From NCBI RefSeq assembly GCF_011516645.4, contig NZ_CP088285.1, forward strand, positions 2,932,501 to 2,996,500: 64,000 bases of DNA, written 5' to 3'. The notes below the pieces were generated by a model that searched no databases, was not told the origin of the DNA, and was given only the letters and a program-made list of their open reading frames with translations. Shown piece by piece: positions 27,718-37,465 of the stretch (position 1 is the stretch's first letter; the number at the start of each line of letters is the position of its first letter). Source of the DNA: Bradyrhizobium septentrionale (lineage in GTDB: Bacteria; Pseudomonadota; Alphaproteobacteria; Rhizobiales; Xanthobacteraceae). The position numbers were made by a program, and so were the translations under genes.

Positions 27718-28257
27718 CTAGCGCGGCGCCAGCACCATCACCACCTGGCGGCCCTCGAACCTCGCGTCCTGCTCGACCTTGGCGAACTCGGCCACGTCGG
27801 CCTTCACCTTGTCCAGAAGCTTGGTGCCGATCTCCTGGTGCGCCATCTCACGACCGCGGTAGCGCAAGGTGATCTTGACCTTGTCGCCTTCCTCGAAGAA
27901 GCGCTGCATGGCGCGCATCTTCACGTCATAGTCGTGATCGTCGATCATCGGGCGGAGCTTGATCTCCTTGATCTCGACGACCTTCTGCTTCTTGCGGGCT
28001 TCGGCGGCCTTCTTCTGCGCGGAATATTTGTATTTGCCGTAGTCCATGATCTTGCAGACCGGAGGACTGACATTCGGCGAAATCTCGACGAGGTCCATGC
28101 CGGCTTCCATGGCCATCTTGATGGCCACCATGGTTTCGACGGTGCCTTGGTTGACACCGGCGGCATCGATCAGCTGGATCTGCGCGTTGCGAATCTCATC
28201 ATTGGTGCGCGGCCCGTCTTTGGCGACTGTGGGCGGGGCTCTATTGGGACGGCGAAT
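27718..28257 (-). CDS. infC: Translation initiation factor IF-3 (rare ATT start)
   Basis: 179 residues. The protein [20 protein letters not shown] matches the conserved N-terminus of alphaproteobacterial IF3, and its first codon is ATT at 28257-28255, six bases after a strong GGAGAG. An ATG further up (28305) would add 16 residues not found in the family and has no ribosome site. IF3 rejects non-standard start codons, and infC genes use ATT or ATC starts so that IF3 represses its own synthesis. N- and C-terminal IF3 domains and the linker (about 75-95) are complete. Confidence 0.95.
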   Translation of the reverse strand: MRRPNRAPPTVAKDGPRTNDEIRNAQIQLIDAAGVNQGTVETMVAIKMAMEAGMDLVEISPNVSPPVCKIMDYGKYKYSAQKKAAEARKKQKVVEIKEIKLRPMIDDHDYDVKMRAMQRFFEEGDKVKITLRYRGREMAHQEIGTKLLDKVKADVAEFAKVEQDARFEGRQVVMVLAPR

Positions 28258-28269
28258 GGGTAACTCTCC
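28255..28269 (-). promoter_or_regulatory. Ribosome binding site and ATT start of infC
   Basis: GGAGAG with six bases spacing to ATT, on the minus strand. The strong site plus discriminated start codon is the classical autoregulatory signal of infC. Confidence 0.85.
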
Positions 28270-28484
28270 AAAGTTGTGAAAGGGAAGGCGGATATTTTGA
28301 AGCAAGATGCTGCAACGGGCAAGCGAACTCGCTTTCTAAGCGGCAAAACCGTCAATTGCGAGGCATTTTAGCCACGCCCGGCACATATAGCGGGCACTGC
28401 TCCTCCGCAAGGCGGACTTGCCGCCGTTGACCGGCGCCGCACGACGATTGAAAAGCAGATGTCTGACACGCGAGTGACCGAACC

Positions 28485-29297
28485 ATGAGCCAAACCGCCG
28501 CATCCGGGCAGGAACCCGCCTTCATCGAGGTCGGCGAGGGCAGTGGGGCGCGCCGGATCGCGGTGCGCGCCCGTGCCGGTGCCGCTCCCGGCAGCGCAAC
28601 TGGCGCGCCGGGGCTGTTCTGGCTCGGCGGCTTCAAGTCCGACATGACCGGCACCAAGGCGATCGCGCTCGACGCATGGGCCGCCGAGCACGGCCGCGGC
28701 TGCACCAGGTTCGACTATTCCGGCCATGGCGAATCCGGCGGCGATTTCGCCGACGGCACGATCGGCCGCTGGCTTGAGGAGAGCTTTGCTGTGTTCTCGC
28801 AGTTCTGCAGCGGGCCGCAGGTCGTGATCGGCTCCTCGATGGGCGGCTGGATGGCGCTGCTTTTGGCGCGCGAGATTGCGAGGCGCGGAAGCGGCCGTGC
28901 GTCGCTCGCCGGCCTCGTGCTGATCGCGCCGGCGCCGGATTTCACCGAGGAGCTGATGTGGAAGGCGTTCCCGCCGGAGATCCGCGCCGAGATCGAGACC
29001 AAGGGCTTGTGGCTGCGGCCGTCGGACTATGGTGACGGCTCGCCCTATCCGATCACCCGCAACCTGATCGAGGAGGGCCGCAATCATCTGCTGCTCGGAA
29101 GCAAGATCGACGTCGGCTGTCCGGTGCGCATCCTGCAGGGCGCGCAGGATCCCGACGTGCCGTGGAAGCACGCGTTCGCGCTGGTGCACCGGCTGCCGGC
29201 CGACGACGTGGTGCTGACCATGATCCAGGACGGCGATCACCGGCTGTCGCGACCGCAGGACATCGCGCGGATCATCGCCGCGGTGGCGGAGATTTAG
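28485..29297 (+). CDS. Alpha/beta hydrolase (ABHD10-like serine hydrolase)
   Basis: 270 residues. Ser118 in GSSMGG is the nucleophile, and Asp222 (GAQDPDVP) and His252 (DGDHRLS) complete the triad. An oxyanion-type FWLGGFKSDMTGTKA and RFDYSGHGES are visible. The pattern resembles mitochondrial ABHD10, an acyl-protein thioesterase/esterase; the bacterial substrate is unknown. The gene is cytosolic, diverges from infC, and ends 40 bases before an insertion sequence. Confidence 0.88.
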   Translation: MSQTAASGQEPAFIEVGEGSGARRIAVRARAGAAPGSATGAPGLFWLGGFKSDMTGTKAIALDAWAAEHGRGCTRFDYSGHGESGGDFADGTIGRWLEESFAVFSQFCSGPQVVIGSSMGGWMALLLAREIARRGSGRASLAGLVLIAPAPDFTEELMWKAFPPEIRAEIETKGLWLRPSDYGDGSPYPITRNLIEEGRNHLLLGSKIDVGCPVRILQGAQDPDVPWKHAFALVHRLPADDVVLTMIQDGDHRLSRPQDIARIIAAVAEI

Positions 29298-29339
29298 CCA
29301 CGCCGCCGCCCTTCGAGGCGCGCAAGGGCGCGCACCTCA

Positions 29340-30847
29340 CAGGATGTGATTTTTTTGCGGGGAGCCGAGCAAATTTGTCCGGATTGTTGTGCGATGTGGT
29401 TGTCTGGCGACGATGAATCGCGGGAGGCGACGATGGCTGCCGATGAGCTGTTTGGGGATTTGCCGGAGCAGGCAAAGCCGCCGGCTGAAGCGACAGCGCG
29501 CGGGGCGCCGCGGCTGCGCGAGCCGCAACGCGACCAGATCGCGTTGCGTGCGGTGGATATCGAGAGTCTGATCGGGGAAGACCATCCGGTGCGCCTGATC
29601 TGGTCTTATGTCGAAGGGCTCGATCTGAGCGATCTGGAGGACCGGATCAAGGCTCGCGGCGATCGCCCCGGTCACCCCGCGACATCGCCGCGGCTTTTGC
29701 TGGCGCTGTGGCTCTCAGCCACCAGCGAGGGCGTCGGCAGCGCGCGTGCCCTGGAGCGCCTTTGCGAGAGCCACGACGCCTACCGCTGGCTGTGCGGCGG
29801 GGTATCGGTGAACTATCACATGTTGGCGGACTTCCGGGTGGGCTGCGCCGATCTGCTCGACCGGTTGCTTTGCGAGCATTTGGCGGCGCTGGCGAAGGCC
29901 GGCCTGGTCGATCTGGAGACCCTGGCCCAGGACGGCGTACGGGTCCGCGCCAGCGCCGGGGCCGCCTCATTCCGGCGCGAGGCGACGCTGGACAAGCATC
30001 TGGCACAGGCTGAGGCGGTGGTTGAAGACCTCAAAGGAGAGGTTGAAGCACGCTCGGATGCCAGCAATCAGCGCATTCGGGCCGCTCGAGAGCGGGCTGC
30101 GCGTGAGCGCCAGGGCCGCCTGAAAGCGGCGCAGACGGCGCTCGCCGAGATCAAGCAACGGCGCAAAGAGCGTGAAGAAAAGCGTGGCAATGGCAAGAAG
30201 CCGAAAGAGCCGCGGGCCTCCACGACGGACGCCGATGCACGGGTCATGAAGATGGCCGGCGGCGGCTTCCGCCCCGCTTACAACGTGCAGGTGACGAGTG
30301 CGGCCGGCGAGCAGATCGTGACCGGGCTCAACGTTACCAGCATCGGGTCCGATCGCGGCTTGATGCGGCCGATGCTGGAGCAGCAGCGTACGCGCCCCGG
30401 CGGTCTACCCAAGCGCCATCTCGTCGACGGCGGCTTTGGCAGCGCCGAGGACATCGAATGGGCGCATGCCGAAGGTGTCGAGGTGTTTTGTCCGCCCACG
30501 CAATCCAAGCATGGCACAGACCCGTGCCTGCCGCGACGCGGCGACGGTCCGGGTGTGTTGGCTTGGCGCGCACGGATGGCAAGCGAGGCAGGCAAGGCCC
30601 GATACAAAACCCGCTCGACCTGCGAGTGCATCCATGCCCGCTGGCGCAACTGGGACCTGCGGCAATTGACCGTGCGCGGCATCGAAAAGGTCCGCGCCGT
30701 CGTGCTCTGGTTCGCCCTCACCAACAACATCTTGCAAGGTATCCGCCTCCGCGCCGCGTAAAAGCGAACTAATCAGTCAACTCAAACTCCATCATCGACC
30801 GACAACCAGCCCAGCCTCGCCCCAAACAGGCAAAAACCTCACAAGCT
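29340..30847 (+). mobile_element. IS1182-type insertion sequence
   Basis: About 1.5 kb with one transposase gene. Imperfect terminal inverted repeats are visible: AGGATGTGATTTTTTTGC at the left (29341-29358) matches the reverse complement of GCAAAAACCTCACAAGCT at the right (30830-30847) at 14 of 18 positions. CTCA occurs at both outer edges (29336-29339 and 30848-30851) and may be the target duplication. The flanks join into one BOX-like repeat, so that element was the target. The exact ends are a reading from sequence only. Confidence 0.75.
29433..30761 (+). CDS. IS1182 family transposase
   Basis: 442 residues from ATG 29433, six bases after GGGAGG. The N-terminal InsH-like region (LIGEDHPVRLIWSYVEGLD) and the following LLLALWLSATSEGVGSARAL match IS1182 enzymes. 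The DDE residues are expected at LAQDGVRVRAS, HLVDGGFGSAEDIE and the late C-terminal glutamate (STCECIHARW). A basic coiled-coil insert (about 190-275) is typical. The frame is intact, so the element may still be mobile. Confidence 0.9.
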   Translation: MAADELFGDLPEQAKPPAEATARGAPRLREPQRDQIALRAVDIESLIGEDHPVRLIWSYVEGLDLSDLEDRIKARGDRPGHPATSPRLLLALWLSATSEGVGSARALERLCESHDAYRWLCGGVSVNYHMLADFRVGCADLLDRLLCEHLAALAKAGLVDLETLAQDGVRVRASAGAASFRREATLDKHLAQAEAVVEDLKGEVEARSDASNQRIRAARERAARERQGRLKAAQTALAEIKQRRKEREEKRGNGKKPKEPRASTTDADARVMKMAGGGFRPAYNVQVTSAAGEQIVTGLNVTSIGSDRGLMRPMLEQQRTRPGGLPKRHLVDGGFGSAEDIEWAHAEGVEVFCPPTQSKHGTDPCLPRRGDGPGVLAWRARMASEAGKARYKTRSTCECIHARWRNWDLRQLTVRGIEKVRAVVLWFALTNNILQGIRLRAA

Positions 30848-30941
30848 CTCAGGGTGACGGCTACGGATAAAGACGTCATCCTGAGGTGCGAGCGTAAGCG
30901 AGCCTCGAAGGATGGGCCACACACACCGGGGAGAAACGCCA

Positions 30942-31412
30942 ATGGACACAACGAACATGCTGCGCGCGTTCTGCGACGCGGTCGAGCAGCGCAACGGCAA
31001 GGCGTTTGCAAATCTCTTCACCGAGGACGGCGTCTATCATGACGTGTTCTACGGCGCGTTCAAGGGCCACGCCAAAATCGCCGAGATGATCGACGACTGG
31101 TTCTACCGGACCGCGACCGATTTCCGCTGGGTGATGCATGATCCCGTCTCTGACGGCGCGACGCTCTATGCGCGCTACACGTTCAGCTACCGCTCGACCT
31201 TGCCGGAAGCCAAGGGGGCGCGGGCGATGTTCGAGGGCGTCGCGATCATGCGGCTGCGTAACGGCAAGATCACGGAATACCACGAGGTCGCCAACACCGC
31301 GCCGGCCTTCGTCGATCTGAATTTTGCGCCGGAGCGGATCGCCAAGATCGTAGGCAAGCAGGGTGCCGCGCTGAAGGAGCGGCCGGAGATGAAGCGGCAT
31401 TTGGCCGAGTAA
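30942..31412 (+). CDS. SnoaL-like/NTF2-fold protein
   Basis: 156 residues from ATG 30942. MLRAFCDAVEQRNGKAFANLFTED-type N-terminal helices, then DDWFYRTATDFRW and IMRLRNGKITEYHEVANT, are the pattern of the SnoaL-like NTF2 superfamily (small cone-shaped barrels acting as isomerases, cyclases or ligand binders). No specific reaction can be assigned. Its promoter region is the right half of the repeat interrupted by the insertion sequence. Confidence 0.75.
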   Translation: MDTTNMLRAFCDAVEQRNGKAFANLFTEDGVYHDVFYGAFKGHAKIAEMIDDWFYRTATDFRWVMHDPVSDGATLYARYTFSYRSTLPEAKGARAMFEGVAIMRLRNGKITEYHEVANTAPAFVDLNFAPERIAKIVGKQGAALKERPEMKRHLAE

Positions 31413-31417
31413 TTCGC

Positions 31418-31503
31418 CGTCATTGCGAGCGAAGCAAAGCAATCCATCGCTCCGCATACGCTGATATATGGATTGCTTCGTCGCTGCGCTCCTCGCAATG
31501 ACG
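31418..31503. repeat. Intergenic inverted repeat (CGTCATTGCGAG / CTCGCAATGACG)
   Basis: Perfect twelve-base outer arms (31418-31429 and 31492-31503) and a second inner pair, AAGCAATCCAT with ATGGATTGCTT. It separates two convergent genes and can act as a terminator-like hairpin. Confidence 0.85.
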
Positions 31504-31533
31504 GGGTGAGAATCCTGCGACGATGGCGAGAGT

Positions 31534-32331
31534 CTACGGCGGCGGCGGATTGGTCATCGGCTTGCGCTGCGCCAGCGCCGCCACGGTCGACGTGCCGATC
31601 GGGCCCTTCTCGTCATAGAGCCAGCATTCGCCGATCGCGACGCCGTCGGTGGCGTGGTGGTTGACGACCTCGAAGCCGATCCAGTTGGTCACCGGCAAAC
31701 GGTGCAGATAGATCGTGACGTCGCTGTTGATGTAGCCGAGCCCCTGGTCGCCGGCATTGGCGAAGGGGCTGGCGAAATCCGCGCCGGTCGCGACATGGAC
31801 GAACGGCGTCATCTTCACGCCGGCGACGAGCTCGCGCACCTCGCTCATCCAGAGCCGGCGCTCGCCGAGCGAACCCATGTGGCCTGCGATCGGCCGCGTC
31901 TCCCATTTGCCGTTCATGCCGAGCCTCGGATCGGCCGGCTTTGGAATGTCCGCAGGCCGCGGCACCGTCCAGTTCGGCGGCGACCACACATTGCCCGGCG
32001 CATTTTCCGTCCTGCGCAACAACTGGCAGGAGGCGCGCGCCATGCTGGTGCCGCCGGAGACAAACTCGGCCTCGATCATCTTGATGCGGAGCCCGTCGCG
32101 GACGAGTTTCGTCGTCACCTCGACCGGCGTCGTGATGTTGGGCAGCCGAAACATGTCGACTGTCAGCCGCGCCGGGACGAAGTCGTCGGAGCCGTGACGC
32201 TGCTCGATGACGAAGCCGAGCAGGCCGATCACGACGCGGCCGTGCATCGATTCCGGGCTCCACGGTCCGTTCGCAACAGCCGTCGGCATGAAGCCGTCGC
32301 CGTGCCTGGTGAAGAAGGGCTGGTTTGTCAT
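31534..32331 (-). CDS. Thioesterase-like (double hotdog) protein
   Basis: 265 residues from ATG 32331. Two hotdog-like halves can be recognised: MHGRVVIGLLGFVIEQRHG with RLTVDMFRLP in the first, and GLGYINSDVTIYLHRLP with VGECW-like text near the end. These are features of the thioesterase-like superfamily (4HBT_3). The predicted role is acyl-CoA hydrolysis in the cytosol. The gene is transcribed in the same direction as queG and GST upstream but is not overlapped with them. Confidence 0.78.
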   Translation of the reverse strand: MTNQPFFTRHGDGFMPTAVANGPWSPESMHGRVVIGLLGFVIEQRHGSDDFVPARLTVDMFRLPNITTPVEVTTKLVRDGLRIKMIEAEFVSGGTSMARASCQLLRRTENAPGNVWSPPNWTVPRPADIPKPADPRLGMNGKWETRPIAGHMGSLGERRLWMSEVRELVAGVKMTPFVHVATGADFASPFANAGDQGLGYINSDVTIYLHRLPVTNWIGFEVVNHHATDGVAIGECWLYDEKGPIGTSTVAALAQRKPMTNPPPP

Positions 32332-32365
32332 GGTTGTCGACCATGACGGGAATGCCGCGATGAAA

Positions 32366-33556
32366 TCAAGAGGCCGCTGCCGCGCGCCACTCCTGTTGCA
32401 CGCTGACATCAGGCTCGCCGCCAGCGCGTGAGGCCAGCGCCGCGAACGCATCGCGGGCGATCAGTTGCGACAGCGCCCACACCGCGGCGCCGCGCACCAG
32501 CGGGCTTGCATCGTCGAGCAACCGCTGTGCCTCAGTGGCAAGGTTTGTATCGCCGGAATTGCCGATCGCGATCAGCACATTGCGGATGAAGCGGTCGCGG
32601 CCGATGCGCTTGACCGGCGACTTCGTGAACAGCGCGCGAAAAGCGGCATCGTCGAGCCGCGCCAGCTCGCCGAGCGCGGGCGCGCGCAGCGCATCGCGTG
32701 CCGCGAGCTTCTGCTCACGTCCCGCTTGCGCGAACTTGTTCCACGGACACACCGCGAGGCAATCGTCGCAGCCATAGATGCGGTTGCCGATGCTCTTGCG
32801 GAATTCGTGCGGGATCGGGCCCTTGTTCTCGATCGTCAGATACGAGATGCAGCGCCGCGCATCGAGCGTGTAGGGGGCCGGAAACGCCGCGGTCGGACAG
32901 ATGTCCTGACAGGCGCGGCAACTGCCGCAATGATCGGCTTCGCTATCGTCGCGCGGCAGCTCGGTGGCGGAATAGATCGCGCCGAGAAACAGCCACGAGC
33001 CGAACTCGCGCGACACCAGATTGGTGTGCTTGCCCTGCCAGCCGATGCCGGCGGCCTGTGCGAGCGGCTTCTCCATCACGGCGGCGGTGTCGACGAACAC
33101 CTTCACCTCGTCGCCGGTCGCAGCAGTGAGCCAGCGCGCCAGAATCTTCAGCCGCTTCTTGATCACGTCGTGATAGTCGTCGCCCTGGGCATAGACCGAG
33201 ATCGCGCCATGCGATCGACGCGCGAGAATTTTTAGCGGATCGTCGTCGGGCCCGTAATTGACCCCGAGCATGATGATCGAGCGCACACCGCCCCACAGCA
33301 CGCGTGGATCGGCGCGCCGCTCCGGATTGGCGGCGAGCCAGTCCATGTCGCCATGGCCGCCGGAGTTGAGGAACTCGTGGAAGTATTGCCCGGCTTCGCG
33401 CATCGCGTCAGGGCCGGTGAAGCCGACGGCATCGAAGCCGAGCGCGCGCGCCTCGCGCGTCAGTGCCGCCTTGAGATCGGCAGGAGAGAGCCGGACCGCC
33501 GGGTTCAGAAGTCGAGGTCCACATAGGTGCGCGACGCCGGCACCCCCGCCAGCCAT
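32366..33556 (-). CDS. queG: Epoxyqueuosine reductase
   Basis: Last step of queuosine biosynthesis: reduces epoxyqueuosine in tRNA, using cobalamin and two [4Fe-4S] clusters. With the ATG at 33556 the protein has 396 residues. Cys210, 213, 216 and 220 ([12 protein letters not shown]) bind one cluster with Cys270; Cys236, 263, 266 and 220-type partners form the second (CDDCLAVCP). A C-terminal HEAT-like repeat ([17 protein letters not shown]) recognises tRNA. The start is uncertain: the ATG lies inside the end of the GST gene (52-base overlap), and no other standard start fits between it and the conserved [14 protein letters not shown]. Confidence 0.9.
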   Translation of the reverse strand: MAGGGAGVAHLCGPRLLNPAVRLSPADLKAALTREARALGFDAVGFTGPDAMREAGQYFHEFLNSGGHGDMDWLAANPERRADPRVLWGGVRSIIMLGVNYGPDDDPLKILARRSHGAISVYAQGDDYHDVIKKRLKILARWLTAATGDEVKVFVDTAAVMEKPLAQAAGIGWQGKHTNLVSREFGSWLFLGAIYSATELPRDDSEADHCGSCRACQDICPTAAFPAPYTLDARRCISYLTIENKGPIPHEFRKSIGNRIYGCDDCLAVCPWNKFAQAGREQKLAARDALRAPALGELARLDDAAFRALFTKSPVKRIGRDRFIRNVLIAIGNSGDTNLATEAQRLLDDASPLVRGAAVWALSQLIARDAFAALASRAGGEPDVSVQQEWRAAAAS

Positions 33557-34197
33557 TCGCTGAGCAGCGGGCGGAACGACGGGCGGGATTTCACCCGCGC
33601 GTACCACGCCTTTGCTGCGTCGTCCTCGCTCCATGGCACGTCGCCCAGATAGTCGATCGCCGAAAGATGCGCCGCGGCGGCGAGGTCCGCGTAGGTGAGG
33701 CGGTCGCCGGCGAGATAGTTCCGCGTCTTCGCGAGCCAGCCGATATAGCTCAGATGATAGCGCACATTGACCTTGGCGGCGCGCATGATGTCGGGGGCCG
33801 GCGGGCCGCCGCCATTGTCCTCGCTCATGAAGCGCTTGTAGATCCGCTCGGTCACCAGAGGGTTGGAGGCTTCCTCGAAAAATTTCTCGTTGAACCATGC
33901 CACCAGCCGGCGCACCTCGACGCGCTCGGCCGTCGACGTCGGCATCAGCCGCCGCTCGCCGGCATCGAGGCCATGAGCCTCGTCGACATATTCGGCGATC
34001 ACGGGCGCCCCCGGAATCGGCGGAAAACCTTCGGCGATCAGGACCGGCGTGGTTGCCGCCGGATTGAGCGCCAGGAATGCCTCGCGCCGCTCCCACACCC
34101 GCTCCTCCACCAGACGCAGATCGAGCCCGTACTCGCCGAGCACGAGGCGAATGAATCGCGAATGCGGACAGAACGGATGGTGATACAGCGTGTACAT
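33505..34197 (-). CDS. Glutathione S-transferase family protein
   Basis: 230 residues. The N-terminal thioredoxin fold has [16 protein letters not shown] (CPxS in the active-site position) and [25 protein letters not shown], the glutathione-binding cis-proline and acidic loop. The all-helical C-terminal domain follows ([18 protein letters not shown]). The substrate is unknown. The 3' end overlaps queG, suggesting that both are translated from one message. Confidence 0.9.
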   Translation of the reverse strand: MYTLYHHPFCPHSRFIRLVLGEYGLDLRLVEERVWERREAFLALNPAATTPVLIAEGFPPIPGAPVIAEYVDEAHGLDAGERRLMPTSTAERVEVRRLVAWFNEKFFEEASNPLVTERIYKRFMSEDNGGGPPAPDIMRAAKVNVRYHLSYIGWLAKTRNYLAGDRLTYADLAAAAHLSAIDYLGDVPWSEDDAAKAWYARVKSRPSFRPLLSEWLAGVPASRTYVDLDF

Positions 34198-34460
34198 GAA
34201 GTCCTTGGTAGTTCCGCGGCGATTAAGAAACCATCAACCTGTGTGACCTGGGTCTGTGATTTGGCCAGACCTGACCCGGTCGTCTCTATGTCGCGTCAGC
34301 ACGCAAACCGGTAGCCACCCCCGCAGACGGTGCGGGTCACAAAAACGCTATAGCCCAGCAAATCGGTCAGGTAACCCATTGTTTGACGATTTTTTGCGAT
34401 TGCGGCCAATGTGCGAATAAGCGAGAAGAATCCCGTTTTCCACACGGGGCAGGCCACATC

Positions 34461-35267
34461 ATGATGACGGATATGCTGCGAGCGGTGATTCTCGGCATCG
34501 TCGAGGGCGTCACCGAGTTCCTGCCGGTCTCCTCGACAGGCCACCTGCTGCTCGCGGAACGCTTCTTCAATCTCGGCGAAGGCAATTTCTGGAAGAGCTT
34601 TGCGATCCTGATTCAGCTCGGTGCGATCCTCGCGATCGTCGCGCTGTATTTCGTCAAATTGTGGCGCGTCGCGCTCGGCATGTTCTCCAATCCCGACGAC
34701 CGCCGCTTCGTGATCGGCGTGCTGGTGGCGTTCCTGCCTGCCGTCGTGATCGGCCTGATCGCCGGCAAATACATCAAGGAATTCCTGTTCAATCCGTGGG
34801 TGGTCTGCTTCACGCTGATCGTCGGCGGCGCCGTCCTGCTCTGGGTCGATCAGCTCGATCTCAAGGTGTACGAGGACGATGCGACCCGGTTCCCGCTGTT
34901 GATGTATTTCTGGATCGGCGTCGCGCAGTGCCTGGCAATGATCCCCGGCGTATCGCGCTCCGGCGCCAGCATCGTGGCCGCGATGCTGCTCGGCGCCGAC
35001 AAGCGCTCGGCGGCGGAGTTCTCGTTCTTCCTCGCGATCCCGACCATGGTCGGCGCGTTCGCCTATGATTTCTACAAGAACCGCGCCGACTTCACCTCGG
35101 ACAATCTGAGCGTCATCGCGGTCGGCTTCGTGGTGTCGTTCATCACGGCGATGATCGTGGTGCGGGCGTTCCTCAACTTCGTCACCCGCCGCGGCTTCAC
35201 GTTCTTTGCCTGGTGGCGCGTGATCGTCGGCACCCTCGGCCTGATCGCGCTGGCGATGGGAAGGTAA
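34461..35267 (+). CDS. uppP: Undecaprenyl-diphosphatase (bacitracin resistance)
   Basis: 268 residues from ATG 34461 (MMTDMLRAVILGIVEG...). Eight hydrophobic helices and the two BacA signatures are visible: GIVEGVTEFLPVSSTGHL (Glu15, Glu19, His28) and MIPGVSRSGASI. The enzyme dephosphorylates undecaprenyl pyrophosphate to recycle the lipid carrier for peptidoglycan and LPS precursors. It diverges from the GST/queG group. No strong ribosome site is seen, GGCAGG being the best candidate. Confidence 0.97.
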   Translation: MMTDMLRAVILGIVEGVTEFLPVSSTGHLLLAERFFNLGEGNFWKSFAILIQLGAILAIVALYFVKLWRVALGMFSNPDDRRFVIGVLVAFLPAVVIGLIAGKYIKEFLFNPWVVCFTLIVGGAVLLWVDQLDLKVYEDDATRFPLLMYFWIGVAQCLAMIPGVSRSGASIVAAMLLGADKRSAAEFSFFLAIPTMVGAFAYDFYKNRADFTSDNLSVIAVGFVVSFITAMIVVRAFLNFVTRRGFTFFAWWRVIVGTLGLIALAMGR

Positions 35268-35280
35268 GGTACACTCCACC

Positions 35281-35410
35281 GTCGTCCCTGCGAAAGCAGG
35301 GACCCATAACCACAGCTCTTTCAGTCATGAAGAGCTGTGGCCCCAGCGGTGCGCACCTTGGACATTCGTGGTTATGGGTCCCGGCTCGCGCTTCGCTTGG
35401 CCGGGACGAC
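35281..35410. repeat. Intergenic inverted repeat (GTCGTCCC / GGGACGAC)
   Basis: Outer arms GTCGTCCC (35281-35288) and GGGACGAC (35403-35410). Inner pairs GGGACCCATAACCAC with GTGGTTATGGGTCCC and CACAGCTCTT with AAGAGCTGTG give a long cruciform-capable element between convergent genes. Confidence 0.85.
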
Positions 35411-35425
35411 GCTTGGAGAGAGTGC

Positions 35426-36394
35426 TTACGCGCTCTTCTTCTGGAACTGCCCGGTCGCGCGGAAGCGCCAGAGATATTGCGGGGCGATCGCTTCCATCGA
35501 ATCGGGCGCGATGCCGAGGCCGGCGAAAGTGAGCCCGGCGGCCTTGGCGGCATCCGACACCACATTGTCCGAACGCAGCATCGCGACCTGGTCGGGCGTC
35601 AGCGTGAACGGCCCCGGCGCGAACTGCAGGACATACGATTGCAGCTTGGCGAGGCCGAACGGCAGCGGCGCCAGCATGCGGTCGCGCTGGGTGATCTGGA
35701 GGATGATCTCCATCACCTCGCGCATGGTCAGCACCTCCGGCCCGCCGAGCTCGTAGGTCGCGCCCGGCTTCGCCTTGCCGTCGACGGCATCGGCCACCGC
35801 TTTGGCAACGTCGGCCACATAGGCCGGCTGCAGCTTGCCAGTGCCGCCGCCGACCAGCGGCAGCACCGGCGACATCCGCGCCAAGGCCGCAAAGCGGTTG
35901 GTGAACTGATCCTCCGGCCCGAACAGCAGCGACGGCCGCATGATGGTGGCCTGTGGCAAGGCCGCCTGTACCGCCGCCTCGCCGGCCGCCTTGGCGCGGT
36001 AATAACCCGACAGCGAATTCTCATCGGCCCCGATCGCCGAAACGTGGACCATCCGGGCGCCGGCGCTAGCCGCCGCCTTGGCGATGGTCTCCGCGCCCTT
36101 CACCTGGACGGCGTCAAAGCTCTGCCCGCCGCCCTCGGCCAGGATGCCGACCAGATTGATGGCGATATGCGAATCACGCATCGCCGCCTCGACAGAGGCC
36201 GGGTAGCGCAGATTGGCCTGGACCGCATGAATCTGCCCGACGCGGCCGAGCGGCTGCAGATGGAAGGCCAGTTCGGGCCGCCGCACCGCTACCCGCACGC
36301 GGTAATCGCGCTTGCACAGCGCCCGGACCACGTTCCGTCCCAGAAAACCCGATCCGCCGAAGACTGTGACGAGCGTTTCCAGGTTCGATGCCAT
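35426..36394 (-). CDS. NDUFA9/complex I-like NAD(P)-binding protein
   Basis: 322 residues. VTVFGGSGFLGRNVVRAL near the N-terminus is the Rossmann dinucleotide motif of atypical short-chain dehydrogenases. The catalytic YxxxK is kept in SGYYRAKAAGE. The sequence resembles NDUFA9 homologues, which in alphaproteobacteria bind complex I or act as NAD(P)H-dependent epimerase-like proteins with unproven reactions. It is single-gene transcribed, opposite to uppP, and upstream of tRNA-Leu on the other strand. Confidence 0.85.
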   Translation of the reverse strand: MASNLETLVTVFGGSGFLGRNVVRALCKRDYRVRVAVRRPELAFHLQPLGRVGQIHAVQANLRYPASVEAAMRDSHIAINLVGILAEGGGQSFDAVQVKGAETIAKAAASAGARMVHVSAIGADENSLSGYYRAKAAGEAAVQAALPQATIMRPSLLFGPEDQFTNRFAALARMSPVLPLVGGGTGKLQPAYVADVAKAVADAVDGKAKPGATYELGGPEVLTMREVMEIILQITQRDRMLAPLPFGLAKLQSYVLQFAPGPFTLTPDQVAMLRSDNVVSDAAKAAGLTFAGLGIAPDSMEAIAPQYLWRFRATGQFQKKSA

Positions 36395-36542
36395 GAGGTA
36401 AATTCCTGCCGGATTCGAGAGCGATTGAGCGCATTTAGCGCCTCTCGCGATACGCCATCAGCCCAATCCTGTACAGGCTATTTGAATTTCCAATCCCGAA
36501 TTTGACAAGCGCGTAACCGATCCTTACTAAGCCGCTCCACAT

Positions 36543-36629
<87 letters not shown>

Positions 36630-36776
36630 CCCCCTTTTTAAGCGATTGAAATCGCTCAGCATCCCTAAGGGTGGGTGCGGCGAAGGCGTAACCCGCCGAG
36701 GGTGGGGCGAGACGGCGATCACGCCATCAACCGTCTGCCCTACGCGCGCTGCGTCGCTCCAGAGATCGCTCGCACT

Positions 36777-37198
36777 TCAATCGGGCCGATAGGGAGACAC
36801 CGTGATCCCGACGTTCAGCGCCGGCCCGTCCTATCCGGAGCAGCAAATCCGCCGGGATTGTCGTGTCCAGCGCGGCACCATCGCATCCTCCCTCAAATCC
36901 GTAGGAGAAGGTACGCGAGGTGCACCCCTTCCAAAGCTCGCGCATCGTGTCGGGAAGCTCGTCAACGATCGTCAGAAACTGCAGTGTGCACCAACGTGCA
37001 ATCCCGAGCGCGCTCTTCGTCGGCGAGTTCGAGAACAAGCAGAAACTGCCCTTCGAATTCCTGATGCGAGATGACGACGACGTTTTGATCCAAATGCGCC
37101 ACGAGTGCACCGAGGTCCGAGTTCGACTTCAGATCCAGGTCCAGATTCAGGAACTGAGGGGGGTGTCGCCAATTTCGTGCCTCAAGCGTCACAGCCAA
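36777..37198 (-). pseudogene. Frameshifted remnant of a small (~140 aa) protein
   Basis: A start at 37198 (MAVTLEARNWRHPPQF...) reads well to about 36995. It then continues only after a frame change (FLTIVDELPDTMRELWKGC), and again after a second change near 36800 (NVGITVSPYRPD, stop at 36777). Joined, the three pieces give one continuous, plausible protein, so at least two single-base shifts have disabled it, unless they are sequencing errors. I do not recognise the family; length and composition would suit an immunity-type protein. It lies 11 bases after another remnant. Confidence 0.5.
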
Positions 37199-37209
37199 AC
37201 GCTACCTGA

Positions 37210-37360
37210 TCAAACATCGACAAAACCAGCGAGCCACGTGGCCGCCGAATACGTCGTTCCGTGGTCAACAAGGAGCCTGACGGTCGGTGTATCCAAAACG
37301 GAACCGATAGCCTCATGACTAACCGATAAACGATGGAGGTAACCCCCCTTCTCTCGTCCT
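37210..37360 (-). pseudogene. C-terminal remnant of an upstream coding frame
   Basis: A frame with natural-looking amino-acid composition (VRLLVDHGTTYSAATWLAGF near its end) stops with TGA at 37210, 11 bases before the start of the next remnant. Upstream, towards 37440, no clean start or longer domain can be followed. This is probably the surviving 3' end of a larger decayed gene. Coupled order and spacing suggest that the two once formed a pair. The rest of 36630-37465 holds nothing else that I can support. Confidence 0.35.
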
Positions 37361-37465
37361 GCGACACTTTACCATTTCTGTCCCGACATCGAACTACGCT
37401 CAGATGGTGCGCCGACCGGACGGCCTCAGCTGCGCTGGGACTACGCACTACGACAGGGCTAGGGG

